Positions 12,719 to 24,403 of a stretch of DNA of 64,000 nucleotides are shown here, in pieces; the first letter of the stretch is position 1, and each line of letters starts with the position of its first letter. The position numbers and the translations under genes were made by a program. The stretch is from Nymphaea colorata (lineage: Eukaryota; Streptophyta; Magnoliopsida; Nymphaeales; Nymphaeaceae): NCBI RefSeq assembly GCF_008831285.2, contig NC_045140.1:3451528-3515527 (forward strand), given 5' to 3'. The notes below the pieces were generated by a model. It ran no database searches. It was given only the letters and a program-made list of their open reading frames with translations, and was not told where the DNA came from.

Positions 12719-12889
12719 CAGTGGCGGAGGCACGTCCTAGTGTTGAGAATTGTAACTAGTTCCACATAACCTGTATATTTTCACATTAATATCTCTTAAT
12801 TTTTATTTATTTACATACTAACTACCCCTTAAAGGTTGCAACTTAAAGTGCTAGTGCTCCTCATTCAAATATTTGTGGCTCCGCTACTG
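12719..12889. mobile_element. hAT-type MITE (CAGGGGCGGAGCC family), diverged
   Basis: The left end CAGTGGCGGAGGCAC and the right end GGCTCCGCTACTG form inverted termini of the CAGNGGCGGAGCC type seen in the intact copy at 47024-47140. The interior is AT-rich and non-coding. The target duplication is not clear. Confidence 0.55.
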
Positions 12890-13804
12890 CAGCATAGTTT
12901 TGCTTAATTAAAACTATGCAAATCCGATTCACATAGTTCTGAAGCCAGCAAAATGAGTGAATATTTTACAAAAGAAGGAGGCTCTTAGGCTTTGAGGCAA
13001 TGGCAGCCAGGATTTTTTAGTTATGGGGTACTTGTATTAGTGACACAAATTTGGTGTGGGCATTGCATATAATTTAAAGTCATAACAATGTAAGGTTGAG
13101 ATATTATAATGTGATTTTTAATGGGCTCATGTGGGCAGTGGCCCACCCTAGCCAACAAGTAGCTTTGTTACCGCTTTAAGGGTACAACGAGAACGCACTT
13201 AAGATTAACCCTTTTTTCATTTTAGCAACCTTTTGCACGTAATTCAGGTGGCTAGTGAGATAAGAACACATAATTCGCTCAAAAAGGTATAATTTTGTCG
13301 AAGATTTTGCTCTTTAGGTCAAGAAAAATGATTAATGATGCGACACTAAGAAGATCCATTTATCGACCCAACAAACATTATATGACTAGCGTATATAAGG
13401 CCAAAGAATTCTAAATTGGCTTTCGTGTCAAGTGCATACAGATATATAGATGTCAGCATGCTTCGTTTTTATTAAGCAGGCTCAGTATAATTTAATTGTG
13501 CATGACTAAAGCAGAGTTATTAGGTACATTGACAAGAAGACATTCTTTTTCTCTTTGCCAGCTAAACATGGTACAGGCGCTTTGGCCTATTAGTCGTTCA
13601 ATGGAGACAGTTTGATTATCATTTGTAGCAAAGAAAGCAGCGCTTGTAAGAGACAAGTGTAGGGCTAAAAAATTAAAAATGATAGGTAGAAAGCGCTTAA
13701 ATGAAGATTTCAAGTCTCAATCAAGCCAATCTCCACCTTGGATTTTCTATAATTTGCCCTTGCATGGCATATAGTGGTCTAGGTACATCACTTGGGTTTG
13801 TTCA

Positions 13805-14345
13805 TATATATATATATATATATATAGTGACTGGATGGTAACTTTAGATTAGTCATTCAAAATCATACGTTAAATTAAAACCATCCATCTGATCTATCTG
13901 CTTAGAGACGGCTGGCCCTGATTAACTTTCTTTCTTTCTTTTTTTAACACCCAATAAAAGCTACCGGCAGCAGCCCTACGACCACCCGCTAGCAGTCTGC
14001 CAAAAAAAAAATGATGATAAATTTATATGTAAATTTTAAAAAAATTCAGTTGTCATATATAAAACTTTCAAAAATTGATATTTCAGCCCCTGTCAAAATT
14101 TAAAAACTTTAATTAGGCCTCCCTCGTAACAGTGTGGACAGCCCTCCTGCTGCCATTGCTGGCGACCTGCTTACGACAGTAGGGGGAGGGCTGCCAGCTG
14201 TTAGAGAGGGGAGAAGGAGGAGAGAGACGAAGGGAAAATGGGGATCAATCTGACCCGCATCCGATCAAATCGAACGGCTCAGATTTGATGTCTCTTGATA
14301 TCATTATAAATTGAACCATTTCAGTTTTCCCATATCAACATATAT
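13805..14345. mobile_element. Dispersed element, copy 1 (paired with 52409-52960)
   Basis: It starts just after a TA microsatellite (13805-13826). It carries GTCATTCAAAATCATAC, then CCATCCATCTGAT and GGCCCTGATT, a GC-rich middle (CAGCAGCCCTACGACC region, 13960-14230), and ends with GAACGGCTCAGATTTGATGTC. The same order of blocks occurs at 52.4-52.96 kb. No coding capacity seen. Confidence 0.5.
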
Positions 14346-15289
14346 AGGTCCCCTACTCATAGGCACAGCTCAATTTTGTCCCTCCACTTAGGGCTCTAGG
14401 TACACCTGGACCAAATGAGTCATCTCCTTATCAATAGGAGTGCAAAATGGTTTGGACACAGATCAGCTCAATATATTGAGAGACATATTAGATTCAGATA
14501 TGGTATTAAAAAAAAAAAACAAAACTAAACTAAAGCTCATCAACATACTTGAACAGTTTGTAAGCCTACTGTGTACAATTTGCTTTACACAAGCCCATAA
14601 AATTAATAACTAATGTTTTAAGGTAGAATTTCACAACTTCACAATCTTTCTCTTAAATTGGTGGATGTCGATGGAGTGTGGGATTTTTCCGATTAATACT
14701 GCAATTCAACCTTATGAGTTGTTAGGCAATAGTAACAAAATGTTACCTTTTTATGTATCTGCCCTAAAAGTTGGCTAGATTAATAACATGCTTTTAAAGT
14801 GTTCCATGAATTTGAAATATTCACAAAGTGTTCAACCTATCAAACGTTTCCAAGAAGCTATTTAGTATCAGTAATGTGATGTTGCTATTCTATGTATCTG
14901 CCCTAAGGATTAAGAAAAAAGCTCTGCACTTGGGATTCTGTTCAGCTCCAGCTCCAACGCTGTGAGCAATTAGCTCAAGCTTGACATATTTATTAAATGA
15001 ATTCAGTCAATTAAGGAGTTAAACTCGCCAAATTAGGCAAGTCTAACTAGATGTATGCATTCAAGCTAATTAGATGCTTTTGGTGTGATGAGCATCCTTT
15101 GGCTTTTCAAATGAAAGGTTTTGCAAATCATTTGAAAATTCATTGTTCTCCTTTTCGAACAAGGAGGGGGTTTACTCCACCACATGCCGAGAAAATAGGC
15201 TCTCTCTTTCCCCCTTGCTTTAAGGGTCTAATGTTGCATCAGTGCTTATGGATGATTTGGTACTGCACTCTACCTCCATAAAATATATG

Positions 15290-15350
15290 GAAATAGTACA
15301 TGCAGAAATTGAACTGACAACACCAGCCCGACCAGCTATGTTATGTCTTT
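15290..15350 (-). mobile_element. SINE-like tRNA-derived head
   Basis: The minus strand reads ACATAGCTGGTCGGGC (A-box-like) then CAGTTCAATTTCTGC (B-box-like) with SINE-type spacing. It resembles the copy at 12.6-12.7 kb in the shared AGCTGGTC core, so the two may belong to one family. Confidence 0.4.
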
Positions 15351-16502
15351 AGCGGCAAAAGAGTATTAATATTTTTATAGTTCACTCATACTCATGCCAG
15401 CATGCTTTAACTTCTGCTGCACCAGCTTGGTTCAGACTTGGCTGGTGATGCACCTTCTTCCTGCCACATGCACATCCATGGACCAGTTGCATGTGCAAGC
15501 CAGACATTCAAGTCATTTTCAAACCAACTAAATCCTGGATGGAGCAATATATGTATATATATATATATATATATATCAGTTTGACAAGATCTGAAGTTTT
15601 GGTGTCCCTTCTGCAGATCTTACAATGACTTGTAGGAGAATCCCCTCCCTTGCATAGGGAATTATTTCCTATCCAATATATTGTTTTCTTCTTCCATTTT
15701 TTATGGCAGGCACATGTGTGTTCACGCTCTCAGTGATCTTCTGCCCAGATATTGTACAGTATTGTAGATCGAGTTACATGTTGTCTGAGTCACACGGATA
15801 CTGATATAGGTATGGGCAATGAGATATAGGTAGAGGTACCTCAATTATTTTTTATAGACAAAGGGTATGCCAATGAATATAATACGTGCATACTTACATG
15901 CAAAATTCCACAAAAAGTGCAAAAATCGTCCAAGCATGTCAACGTGCCCGTGTTGGTACGTCAGCATGTCGGCATGTCGATGCGGGTATGGCGGCCTTCC
16001 AGCCAATATATAAAAATGTCATCATTGTTAAAGCTGTGCTCAAATCCTTCTGTATTATCAAATTGATGGACTTAAGCTTGCATGAACTTACAGTACATGA
16101 GCATGCACATGCAATGCATCTATGCTTAAGCGCTGTTTGGCACTCACAACAGATTGTCATTGTCAGTGATTATGTACTAACGAGTAACAATTTTGAGGAT
16201 AGTTTCACAACTGGACAGTAACAATTTGTTAATGGTGTCAAACTGCCTCTTACACATAGAGACCGACAACACCAACTCAAAAATAAGTTTTAAGTCCGAA
16301 TAAATAAACTACACTAGCAGTATATGCTTAAACTAAACTACAAGTCTAAATTGATTTGTTTTAGGATCTGCACAAACAATAGGCTTAACAATGGACACAT
16401 ATAAAAAATTTTAAAAAGTTAATTCACTAACAAGTACCACTTTTGAGTGTCAATTTTCTTTTGAGTTAACATTATTTTTCTAGTAAGGAGATTAGTTTAG
16501 CT

Positions 16503-16680
16503 CTTACGAGTGGCGTAGCATAGTGGTTGGATTAGTAGGCAAGCGAAAGTCCCGTCCTTAGTTTGATTCTCGTAGGTATTAGTCTTGTGTACTATAAATG
16601 GTATATGTGTAACCATACTCTAGTTAATTGGCGTATAGCTTCCTACCCATATCCCAAAGTTAGACCTAGATTTAGAAGGA
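16503..16680 (+). mobile_element. SINE, tRNA-related head
   Basis: GTGGCGTAGCATAGTGGTTGG (16510-16530) is an A-box-type head, and AGTTTGATTCTCG (16559-16571) is a B-box at the expected distance. A non-tRNA body follows. Plant SINEs commonly begin this way. No A-tail or target duplication was defined. Confidence 0.5.
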
Positions 16681-17113
16681 AAGAGCGAGGAGCTTCGGCG
16701 CCTTTGAGGTATCTCTCTCTTCAAACTTTGAAAAACAAAATTTTGTTAAAGTTTTAATTTGGCCTGTATAAAATTTTCAAAAATATATCGGCCACTGCGA
16801 TGGTCAGACCCTAAAACATTTAAGCTACCTTAAAATTAAATCCTGACTCTGCCCATGATAGCTACGACCATGTGTCCTGCCCCCTCACTGTCTACTCAAT
16901 TGATAGGAAGTTCCTAAGATTGTAAGCTACAATTATGGTTCGATTAAAACAGATCACTTTCAATCATATTATCATGATGATATGTTAGAAGGATCATCAA
17001 GGATGGTCCCGCGATGGGCCACATTTTCATGGCATGCATACAAAGTCAGTTGCTACATACAAAATTTAATTTACATCACCTAACATGGTCCCAGTGTTCG
17101 GTAAATAAATGGC

Positions 17114-17258
17114 TTTACTGCTAAGATTCACTGAGAGACAGATTTTTGTGGCATCGATTCGAGTGTTGGAAAGATCAGGACCTCAATTTACTGCTAAGAT
17201 TACTGAGAGACAACTTTTTGTCGCATCGATTCGAGTGTTGAAAAGATCAGAACCTCAA
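17114..17258. repeat. Tandem duplication, 73-bp unit
   Basis: The segment TTTACTGCTAAGATT...ACCTCAA at 17114 is repeated from 17187 with a one-base deletion and a handful of substitutions (for example TTGTGGC/TTGTCGC). Not coding. Confidence 0.9.
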
Positions 17259-17768
17259 TCAGTAACTACTACTTTTTGTGTGCACCTAGAAAGGCTATGA
17301 GGTAATACCATTGACAAGGGATACTAAGGTTTATGAATCTCTCTAACCTTTTTTAAAGATGATTAATGTAAGTTTAAAACTAGCAATTGTCTGTTCCACG
17401 GATGCTAGAATTTACTCTTTTTTTTCCTGGGGGACACTCACATCATCATACATGTATGTGCTTTATATGAAACTGTAGGTCTAAGTGTCTAGATTTGACT
17501 CTAATACCAGTTGCAAGAATTAAGCTTATCCAAGTGTTTAGTTCTTGAAATATTCCTCAATAATCTCAAATCACCTCAGATTTTAGATTCGAGTTAAACA
17601 AACAGCCCTAAAGACAAATGCATCTAATGTGACAGCTTCTTTTATGGCCTTGGGGGAACATAGTTGCAGATAGGTTGGAAATAGTGTGAGGATTCTGACC
17701 ATTTTTTCTTGTATCAAATCTTGGTTTGTCTTATATCCCATTTGCCTGACACCCGAACCGCTAGAATG

Positions 17769-17769
<1 letters not shown>

Positions 17770-17820
<51 letters not shown>

Positions 17821-17908
17821 GAGAAGCTGAAATCTTCCAATCTTCCATATTGAGACATAGAAATAGAAATGGATGGATGGTTGAAAGATTATATATATAT
17901 ATATATAT
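17770..17908. repeat. AT microsatellites
   Basis: AT runs occupy 17770-17820 (one GT interruption) and 17891-17908. Confidence 0.95.
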
Positions 17909-20712
17909 GTGTGTGTTAAGGACAGGCCGGGAGGGCCATTGCCACCCTCAAATTTTGGAAAAAAAAATTAACACTTATTTTGAAAATTTTTAATTTGGTT
18001 CTTGCAAAAACTTTAAAAATTATTGTGTAGCCCCTAGATACACTATGAAGGTCGTGACACTTTGGACTTTGGAGATAGGAGACATCGTTCCGGTGTTGTC
18101 ACCGTCGATGTTCCCCCTTCATCACTCCTGTCACTATTCACCATGCGACCTGGCAGTTTTAATGCATACGACTGACCGTCTCTCCTACATGCACAATGGC
18201 CCAACGAAGCACGCTTCACTGTCACCTGTGCATTGGCAGACTGGGTTCCTCTAAAATAAATGGAAGTATGACCATCAGAGGCCCTGTCACATATCAACTG
18301 ATTTTTATTTTTAAATTAATATTTTTAAATATTTATTATGTCATTGAATTTGAAAATATGTCTAAAGTGTCCTAAAAAAATTATTAGTTCTTTGTGCTCA
18401 AGGCTAGTTCTTTAAGGATGAAACATGTTCACTGACAGTTTATGTACCAATATACAGTAAGCTACAAGACTGAGCTCCTCTTGAAACTAAACTGCATCAT
18501 ATAATAAAATATATGCATGACAGAAAATTTTTTGTAGATGTCTAAACATATAGAGTGTAATACGAGATACATATATATAATCTAGAAAAATATGCGCTAT
18601 ATAAGGTAGGCAGTTATATTATACTATTTATAATATGAGTTGTTCATACTTGTTAGTGACCTGTATGCACCATTTTACAGGACCAAACTCTTTGGTTTTG
18701 GGCATGAATACGTCCAAGAGCAAGAGGAAAGTTGTGTTTTGTAATTTGTATTGTGGGGCTTTGGCAATAGCACGTATGCACACTTGCAATCAAGCATATA
18801 ATGTTTGTCCCCTTGGCTTCATTTATGGCTTTCTATCCGTTACCTGCCCCACCATGTCATGTCCTTGGACTATTAGGCAATATGATGAGATGATTTGGTG
18901 TACGTTCCGATATGTTTCTTTTCATGTACAGCTCAGTAGTTTCTGACATCTTTGAGTCACCTCTCAGTTCTTGGCAATTTGTTATGCACATAAAATCTCG
19001 GTCTGAATAGAGGTACACATTGGTCTGCTTATTATCACTTGTAACAGAGGGGCATATTCTTATTCCTTTTTTTTAACAAGTTTTATAAATGTGTTTTTTT
19101 TTTTTTACAAATTTTAAAGGGGGAGTAAAAAAGTAATGCAATTTAGGTTTTTGAAAATAAGGAAAGCGCTTAAACTTTTCAAAATTAAGGAAAGACTGTG
19201 CAATACCCAAGAGAGTTGGCGTGATGAACGGTGTAGGGGTTGGTAGGTAACCAATTTTTTTTCTTGATAGAAAATCTCGATCTTATGAAGTCAACTTAAA
19301 AATTACTGATATGCAAGTTGAAGAATAATAAAAACACCAACCCAAGACATCAAAACGGGCCCAATATTTTGGAAAGGGTAAGGGTTTTACTTTTCAGTTG
19401 AGCAGTAAGATTAAATAATCCTCATGCTCATCAAAAAAAAAGAGACGTGTTTCCTTGACCCCAATATATATATGTGTGTGTGTGTTCCAAGCAGTGTAGG
19501 TCGTCTTTTGTTTTCATGGAAGCTACTAGAATTTACTTAAGTGTTAATTAGTGGGAGAGCCAGAAATATTTTTTAACTGAGTACCACTGATACATCAAAT
19601 CCTAACTTTTGAGAGGCAAACCAATTTGTAAGTAGATAATTAAATGGTCATGGGGTATTAATATAAGAGTAAGTAATTAACTTTTTGTGGGCAGGCCGCA
19701 TGTGCCTCTGCTGTATATGGTCTCAATTGCAACAACAAGAAGTACCTATTAGGAGGGTTCATTAGTTTCTAACTCAGAGAGAAGAAATGCCAGGATTTCA
19801 ACAGATCTATGTCTGTTGTTATCAACTTATACAGAACAATAATATGTTATTTTGCTGTTTGGTCAGAGCTTTATGTGACATTCGTATCATTTATTAATTG
19901 CCAGTTGCTTATACATGCATCAATTCAACAGCAGACCGGGGACATGCACGGCTTCACTTGATCAGGAAGAGCTGCTACAATATATGTCCAGACCTCCAGG
20001 TTTACTTTACAAAGGAAAAGGTCCCATGAATCGACCTAACCTCGACAGGGCTTCCTGTCGTCTCTAAGAACATTGCTTTGAAGTCGTTTCGGGAGGGAAA
20101 GACACTTCGTTTGGGCCAGGCAGCACTGTTGAGGTGTTGAAATTTCTACGACTTTGTCTGAGGGCCGGTAAAGATGAGAAGACTCGGGTGCCGGAATAAG
20201 AGAGTGAGTTGGTCCAGCATTTCACATTTCAAATGGTTCGGTTTGCGTAGCATCTCATTGAATGCTAGGGGCCACATCGAGTTGTTGAGATTTAGTCAGA
20301 ATATAGTTGACAACTTGACAGATCTAATGTTTCATTACTGCTGCCGTTTTATCACAGGAGAAAGGCTCCCATGCATTGGAAATTTTTTACTTCGAGTATG
20401 TGACAAAGTTAATTTTTTTGAAATCTAATCTTACCAATATGATCTTAAGGATAGGTTGATGCAAAATGTATATTAAGTTTATCATTGGTTTGGGTTTTAA
20501 TAATATTTTTATAATAAGTAAAAATGATTGGCTCCCATGACAACAACATTTTGATAATATAGAAGCAACATTTTTCATAAAAACAATTTGATTCAAAGCA
20601 TGTTTTATATCAAAATAGTTTTTATAAATATATTAGGATGTTCATATTTTACTTAAAATAACTTTTTTGCAAAAAATTAAAAGGTATGGTTTTTGTTCCT
20701 GACCTAAGTGTC

Positions 20713-20717
<5 letters not shown>

Positions 20718-20790
<73 letters not shown>
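20718..20790. repeat. Compound microsatellite (TA)n-(GA)n
   Basis: About 23 TA units run into 13 AG units. The YIYIYI/SLSLSL frames across it are artefacts. Confidence 0.95.
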
Positions 20791-21589
20791 TCGCGGTGCT
20801 TGTGACTGTGACAGGAACCTAAATGTGAGATTGTTGGTCCTTGGTCTATACTTGTTTGAATGACATTTTTCAGAATTGGTGAAATGGGCATTGTTCTGCA
20901 CCTTGACTTTGAGATCACATTAGGTGGAGAATAATGTGGATGGCATTACTGAGGGGCAGAGGGCTGGGACTGTCAGGTTTCAAGACAATCACATTTCTTT
21001 TCTTGGTCGGTAGAGAGCATTGCAAATCAAATGTCGGACTCTGATTTAAGAGTTAACTGTGGCCTTACTTTGGTTCAGTCCAAAGGCCAAGTTCGTGGAT
21101 TTTGACAGGTCGAGTACCCTCCAATGTGGTCACGATGCGTGGGGAGGGATCGAGATCAATCTTGCAGAACGCCGACAATGCAATTTATGGAGATTTTGTC
21201 TTTGATTGACAACCATTTGGATGTGATTCATTGCCATACCCCACCGCCATCCCTGCGCTTGTCATCTTCTTCTGGTCCTGCAAATAATGGCCTTAGTTGT
21301 GATCGTGAACACGCAGATGCATCGATCACAAGATCTTTTGTGCTATCATGTTGAGACAAAAGATCTAGATCATCATCGTCGTTCCTGCTTAAGAAAGTTG
21401 CTAACTTAAAGTAAGCTACAGAAGAAAATTTTTATGTTAAGAGTAAGCAAACACATGAAGCTTTGCCGTTCAGATCATAAGGTTGATTTAGAAACCATAA
21501 TTGAGAGAGAGAGAGAGAGACAAGACCCATCAACATTAGCTTCCAACAGCAACCTTCAGCCTAAAGCAAACACTCCTCAATGCTACCAA

Positions 21590-21670
21590 GATAGCGCCCT
21601 CCAAGAATCGAACCGAGAACATGATTGTTAAACGTCACTCCACCCGACCCCATGCACTACTCACAAGCGC
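21590..21670 (-). mobile_element. SINE-like tRNA-derived head
   Basis: The minus strand has GAGTAGTGCATGGGG (A-box-like, about 21651-21665) and CGGTTCGATTCTTGG (strong B-box, 21600-21614). The sequence between does not form a full cloverleaf, so a SINE is preferred over a tRNA gene. Confidence 0.45.
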
Positions 21671-24403
21671 AACCATACGTTTAGGTGATCATTTATCTCT
21701 TTCTGTTACTATCTAAAAGACATACAATGTATGGTTTAATCAACTCCAATCCTGTAGTAAGCACTGCTGTAAGCATGGGCGTTCATTGTGTACTTCTCAT
21801 TGTGCATCTCTGAGGAGCTCTTCTTAATGTATAATGAGGACCAAGATCGCCAGGACTGGTAAACTGATCAAGCACCATCAACGCCGGCATCCATTTTTCC
21901 ATCCAAATCAAATGCTTGATACATTGGAGCTCTGCTTTGTATGGGCCTGTATGGGCAATTGCCCACACTTGCCGCCGTCCCTGGAAGAGATCTCTCTTGG
22001 ATGCACTTGAAGGAAAGAGCTGGTTATGTGCTGAATTAGTCTGGATCCAAAGACATGCAAGCCAAATCAAGATTAGTTCAGACCTTCCAGCTATGGAATT
22101 GGCTTTGTTTAGAGGCTAGTGTGCCTTTAATTTTTATTATTTTTCCTTGTTTGGCTTTGTTTATGTCACTAATCAAGGGGGTGGAGGCCAACCTCAGCAG
22201 ATGCATTTTCCTGAATCATTCTATGTTTATTTCATCCTATTGTTTGATTGAGAACTTAAGTCTTCATCCTCCTAAGATATCAAGTCTGCTTTCGGTGTCC
22301 CATAGTGATATCTCAACTATGCTTCAACTTGTGCATTGATGTGTCCCCTTTTGTAGCATAGAGAGTTGATGTTGAAGTAGCTTGAAACAGAAACTGACTG
22401 CCTACCATCTCTCTGCTCCGTCCATTGCACAAACTCCTTTGTAGAAAGGTTCACATCCAATACTTATACAGGTAGCATATTTTAACTAATTTACCCATTG
22501 TTAAAATGAGCTGTGCAAACGTAGATCAGTGGATCTTGACCGATTGTCATGGCCTTCCTTCACATGAATAGTGATTAGTTTAAAGCATAGTCAAAAATAT
22601 CATTAACGGGTTCTAAAATGGCAATACTTTTTAGGGGTACTTTCAGCAAATCTGAAAATTTCAGAAAATATGGATTAACAAGCTCAGTGTTATCAATATC
22701 AGCAGTTGAATTAAATCACTGAGCAACAAAGAATATTATTATATTGCTTTAAAAAAACAAAAGGAAATTTTTCAAAAACACATTAAAAATCACGAAACCT
22801 TTAAAATTTTTAAAAAATAAAGTTTATGACATATGGCGGACTTGGATGGGTTAGTGAATCAAATCCATTTGCAACATATACGATTCAAAATGGCCGAGTG
22901 GGAGTCATTTTGGCAACATCGGTCAAGATATTGCATCCCGTAGAAGAACTATCATGCAGAAAGTGCTTTGTACACCTAGCCAAGTGCATTCTGTCTAAAA
23001 ATTGGAGGAGATTTAGAATTCAATGCCCGAAGTGTGCGTCTTTCATCATAAACCCCAAACGACATACGACTTCTTTTTATAAACAAGGAAGGGAGCAAGC
23101 CAAGAATAACTTCGGAAGGAATAAGTTCACGGATTAATACGTAAAGAGTGGAAGCATTTGAACTTATTCTACGTGGTCTCTAAATGGCATTTAGATCATA
23201 GTTATGAGAGTAAAGAAGGGAGTTAGTGAGAAGCAATGCCTCAAGCATGAAGTAAGAAGCTAAGAATCTGGGAAACAAACACAATGGAAACAAGTACTAA
23301 AAAACCGCCAATAGTGGAAGCGGAGAATTAATTACAGCAATGTATTTTTGCTACGCCCTAAACCTTGCAAAATGCCAATAATGTTCTCGTGACCATTCAT
23401 AAGAAAAACACAGTTTGGAATGAGCAACTGATCCATCAAAAAAAACTTTCCACGGTCTAGCTTATTAAAATCTGCTACCAAAGAAGATGATTAGTTTTTT
23501 TGCAATGCCGAGACCTGGCCATTTCAGAGGTGACATTCTAACTAAATCCTAATAAATATACCTAAGCTAAGACTGGGAAGACAGAAAAAAAAGTGAGAAC
23601 CCTCCCATTTCAGATTCTACCAGATAACTAAAAAAATTTAAAATTTGTTGCTGAAAGCACCATAAGCCAATCTGCACTACACACTGCTGCTAATGATGCT
23701 TCTATAACAACTATTTTTAGTGACTGACTTTTAATATTTAGTCATCAGGCAACATCCAAAATCCCCATAAATGAAAAACACAACTATTTCTTCAGATCTA
23801 TATACAAACAATGGAACATCGACTTTGAGCACTAGGCATCTCATTGAAAACCATCCTAATGAGAGAGTATTAAGCTAGGCTAAAGCCTGCAGTAATTCCC
23901 TTTTTTTTTTTTAACTACGTAGCGAAAAGTTGAAATTTCATTAACATGTCAATGCGCTGTGAGAGAAAACGCGAGGGGTTAGCAAGACTTGCGGGAGCAA
24001 TCCACGTAGTAGAAACATAATAATTATAAAAAAATGAAAGGCCTATTGAAGTATCTAGGTTATTTATGTAGAGACTTTTTCATATTAAAAAAATTAGCAT
24101 TGCATCCATATTTTTCCCATGCACAGCAAATTTTATGAATTTGAGAAAGCTTTGGTCGTCATATGGTACTTCAAACGGTTACTACACAAGTGCTGTCCAA
24201 AAACAACAGTAGTATAATAGCTATGCAATGTCCAGTAAGGAGATTGATAGCATCTTGCTGGTGCCTTTACTTTCGGGAAAAGCAAGCACCAGAAATATAT
24301 ACATGAAAAGAAAATGAACTTAGAGAAGCTAACGTATATGATAAATAAATACAACAAAATTTGCCAGCAGCCAGATGCATTATGGATTCAATTGCGCATC
24401 CAG

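Larger units (their letters stand above)
11280..13804. other. Intergenic DNA, no gene seen
   Basis: AT-rich sequence with microsatellites at 11551-11577 and 11940, plus the SINE-like and MITE relics listed separately. Open frames near 11623, 12075 and 12341 have no recognisable domain. Confidence 0.55.
14346..24100. other. Intergenic DNA, no gene seen
   Basis: About 9.7 kb of AT-rich DNA with AT microsatellites (15550-15576, 17770-17820, 17891-17908, 20718-20764), SINE-like heads and a 73-bp tandem duplication. A possible further hAT-MITE relic lies at 19549-19713. Open frames such as 18635-18946 and 22826-23137 have no family match that I recognise. I found no series of exons with matching splice sites. 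Confidence 0.5.

Noticed and set aside
16503-16600. A functional tRNA gene
   Set aside because: A- and B-box motifs are present, but paired acceptor and anticodon stems are lacking; SINE head preferred. The same reasoning applies to the other tRNA-like heads.
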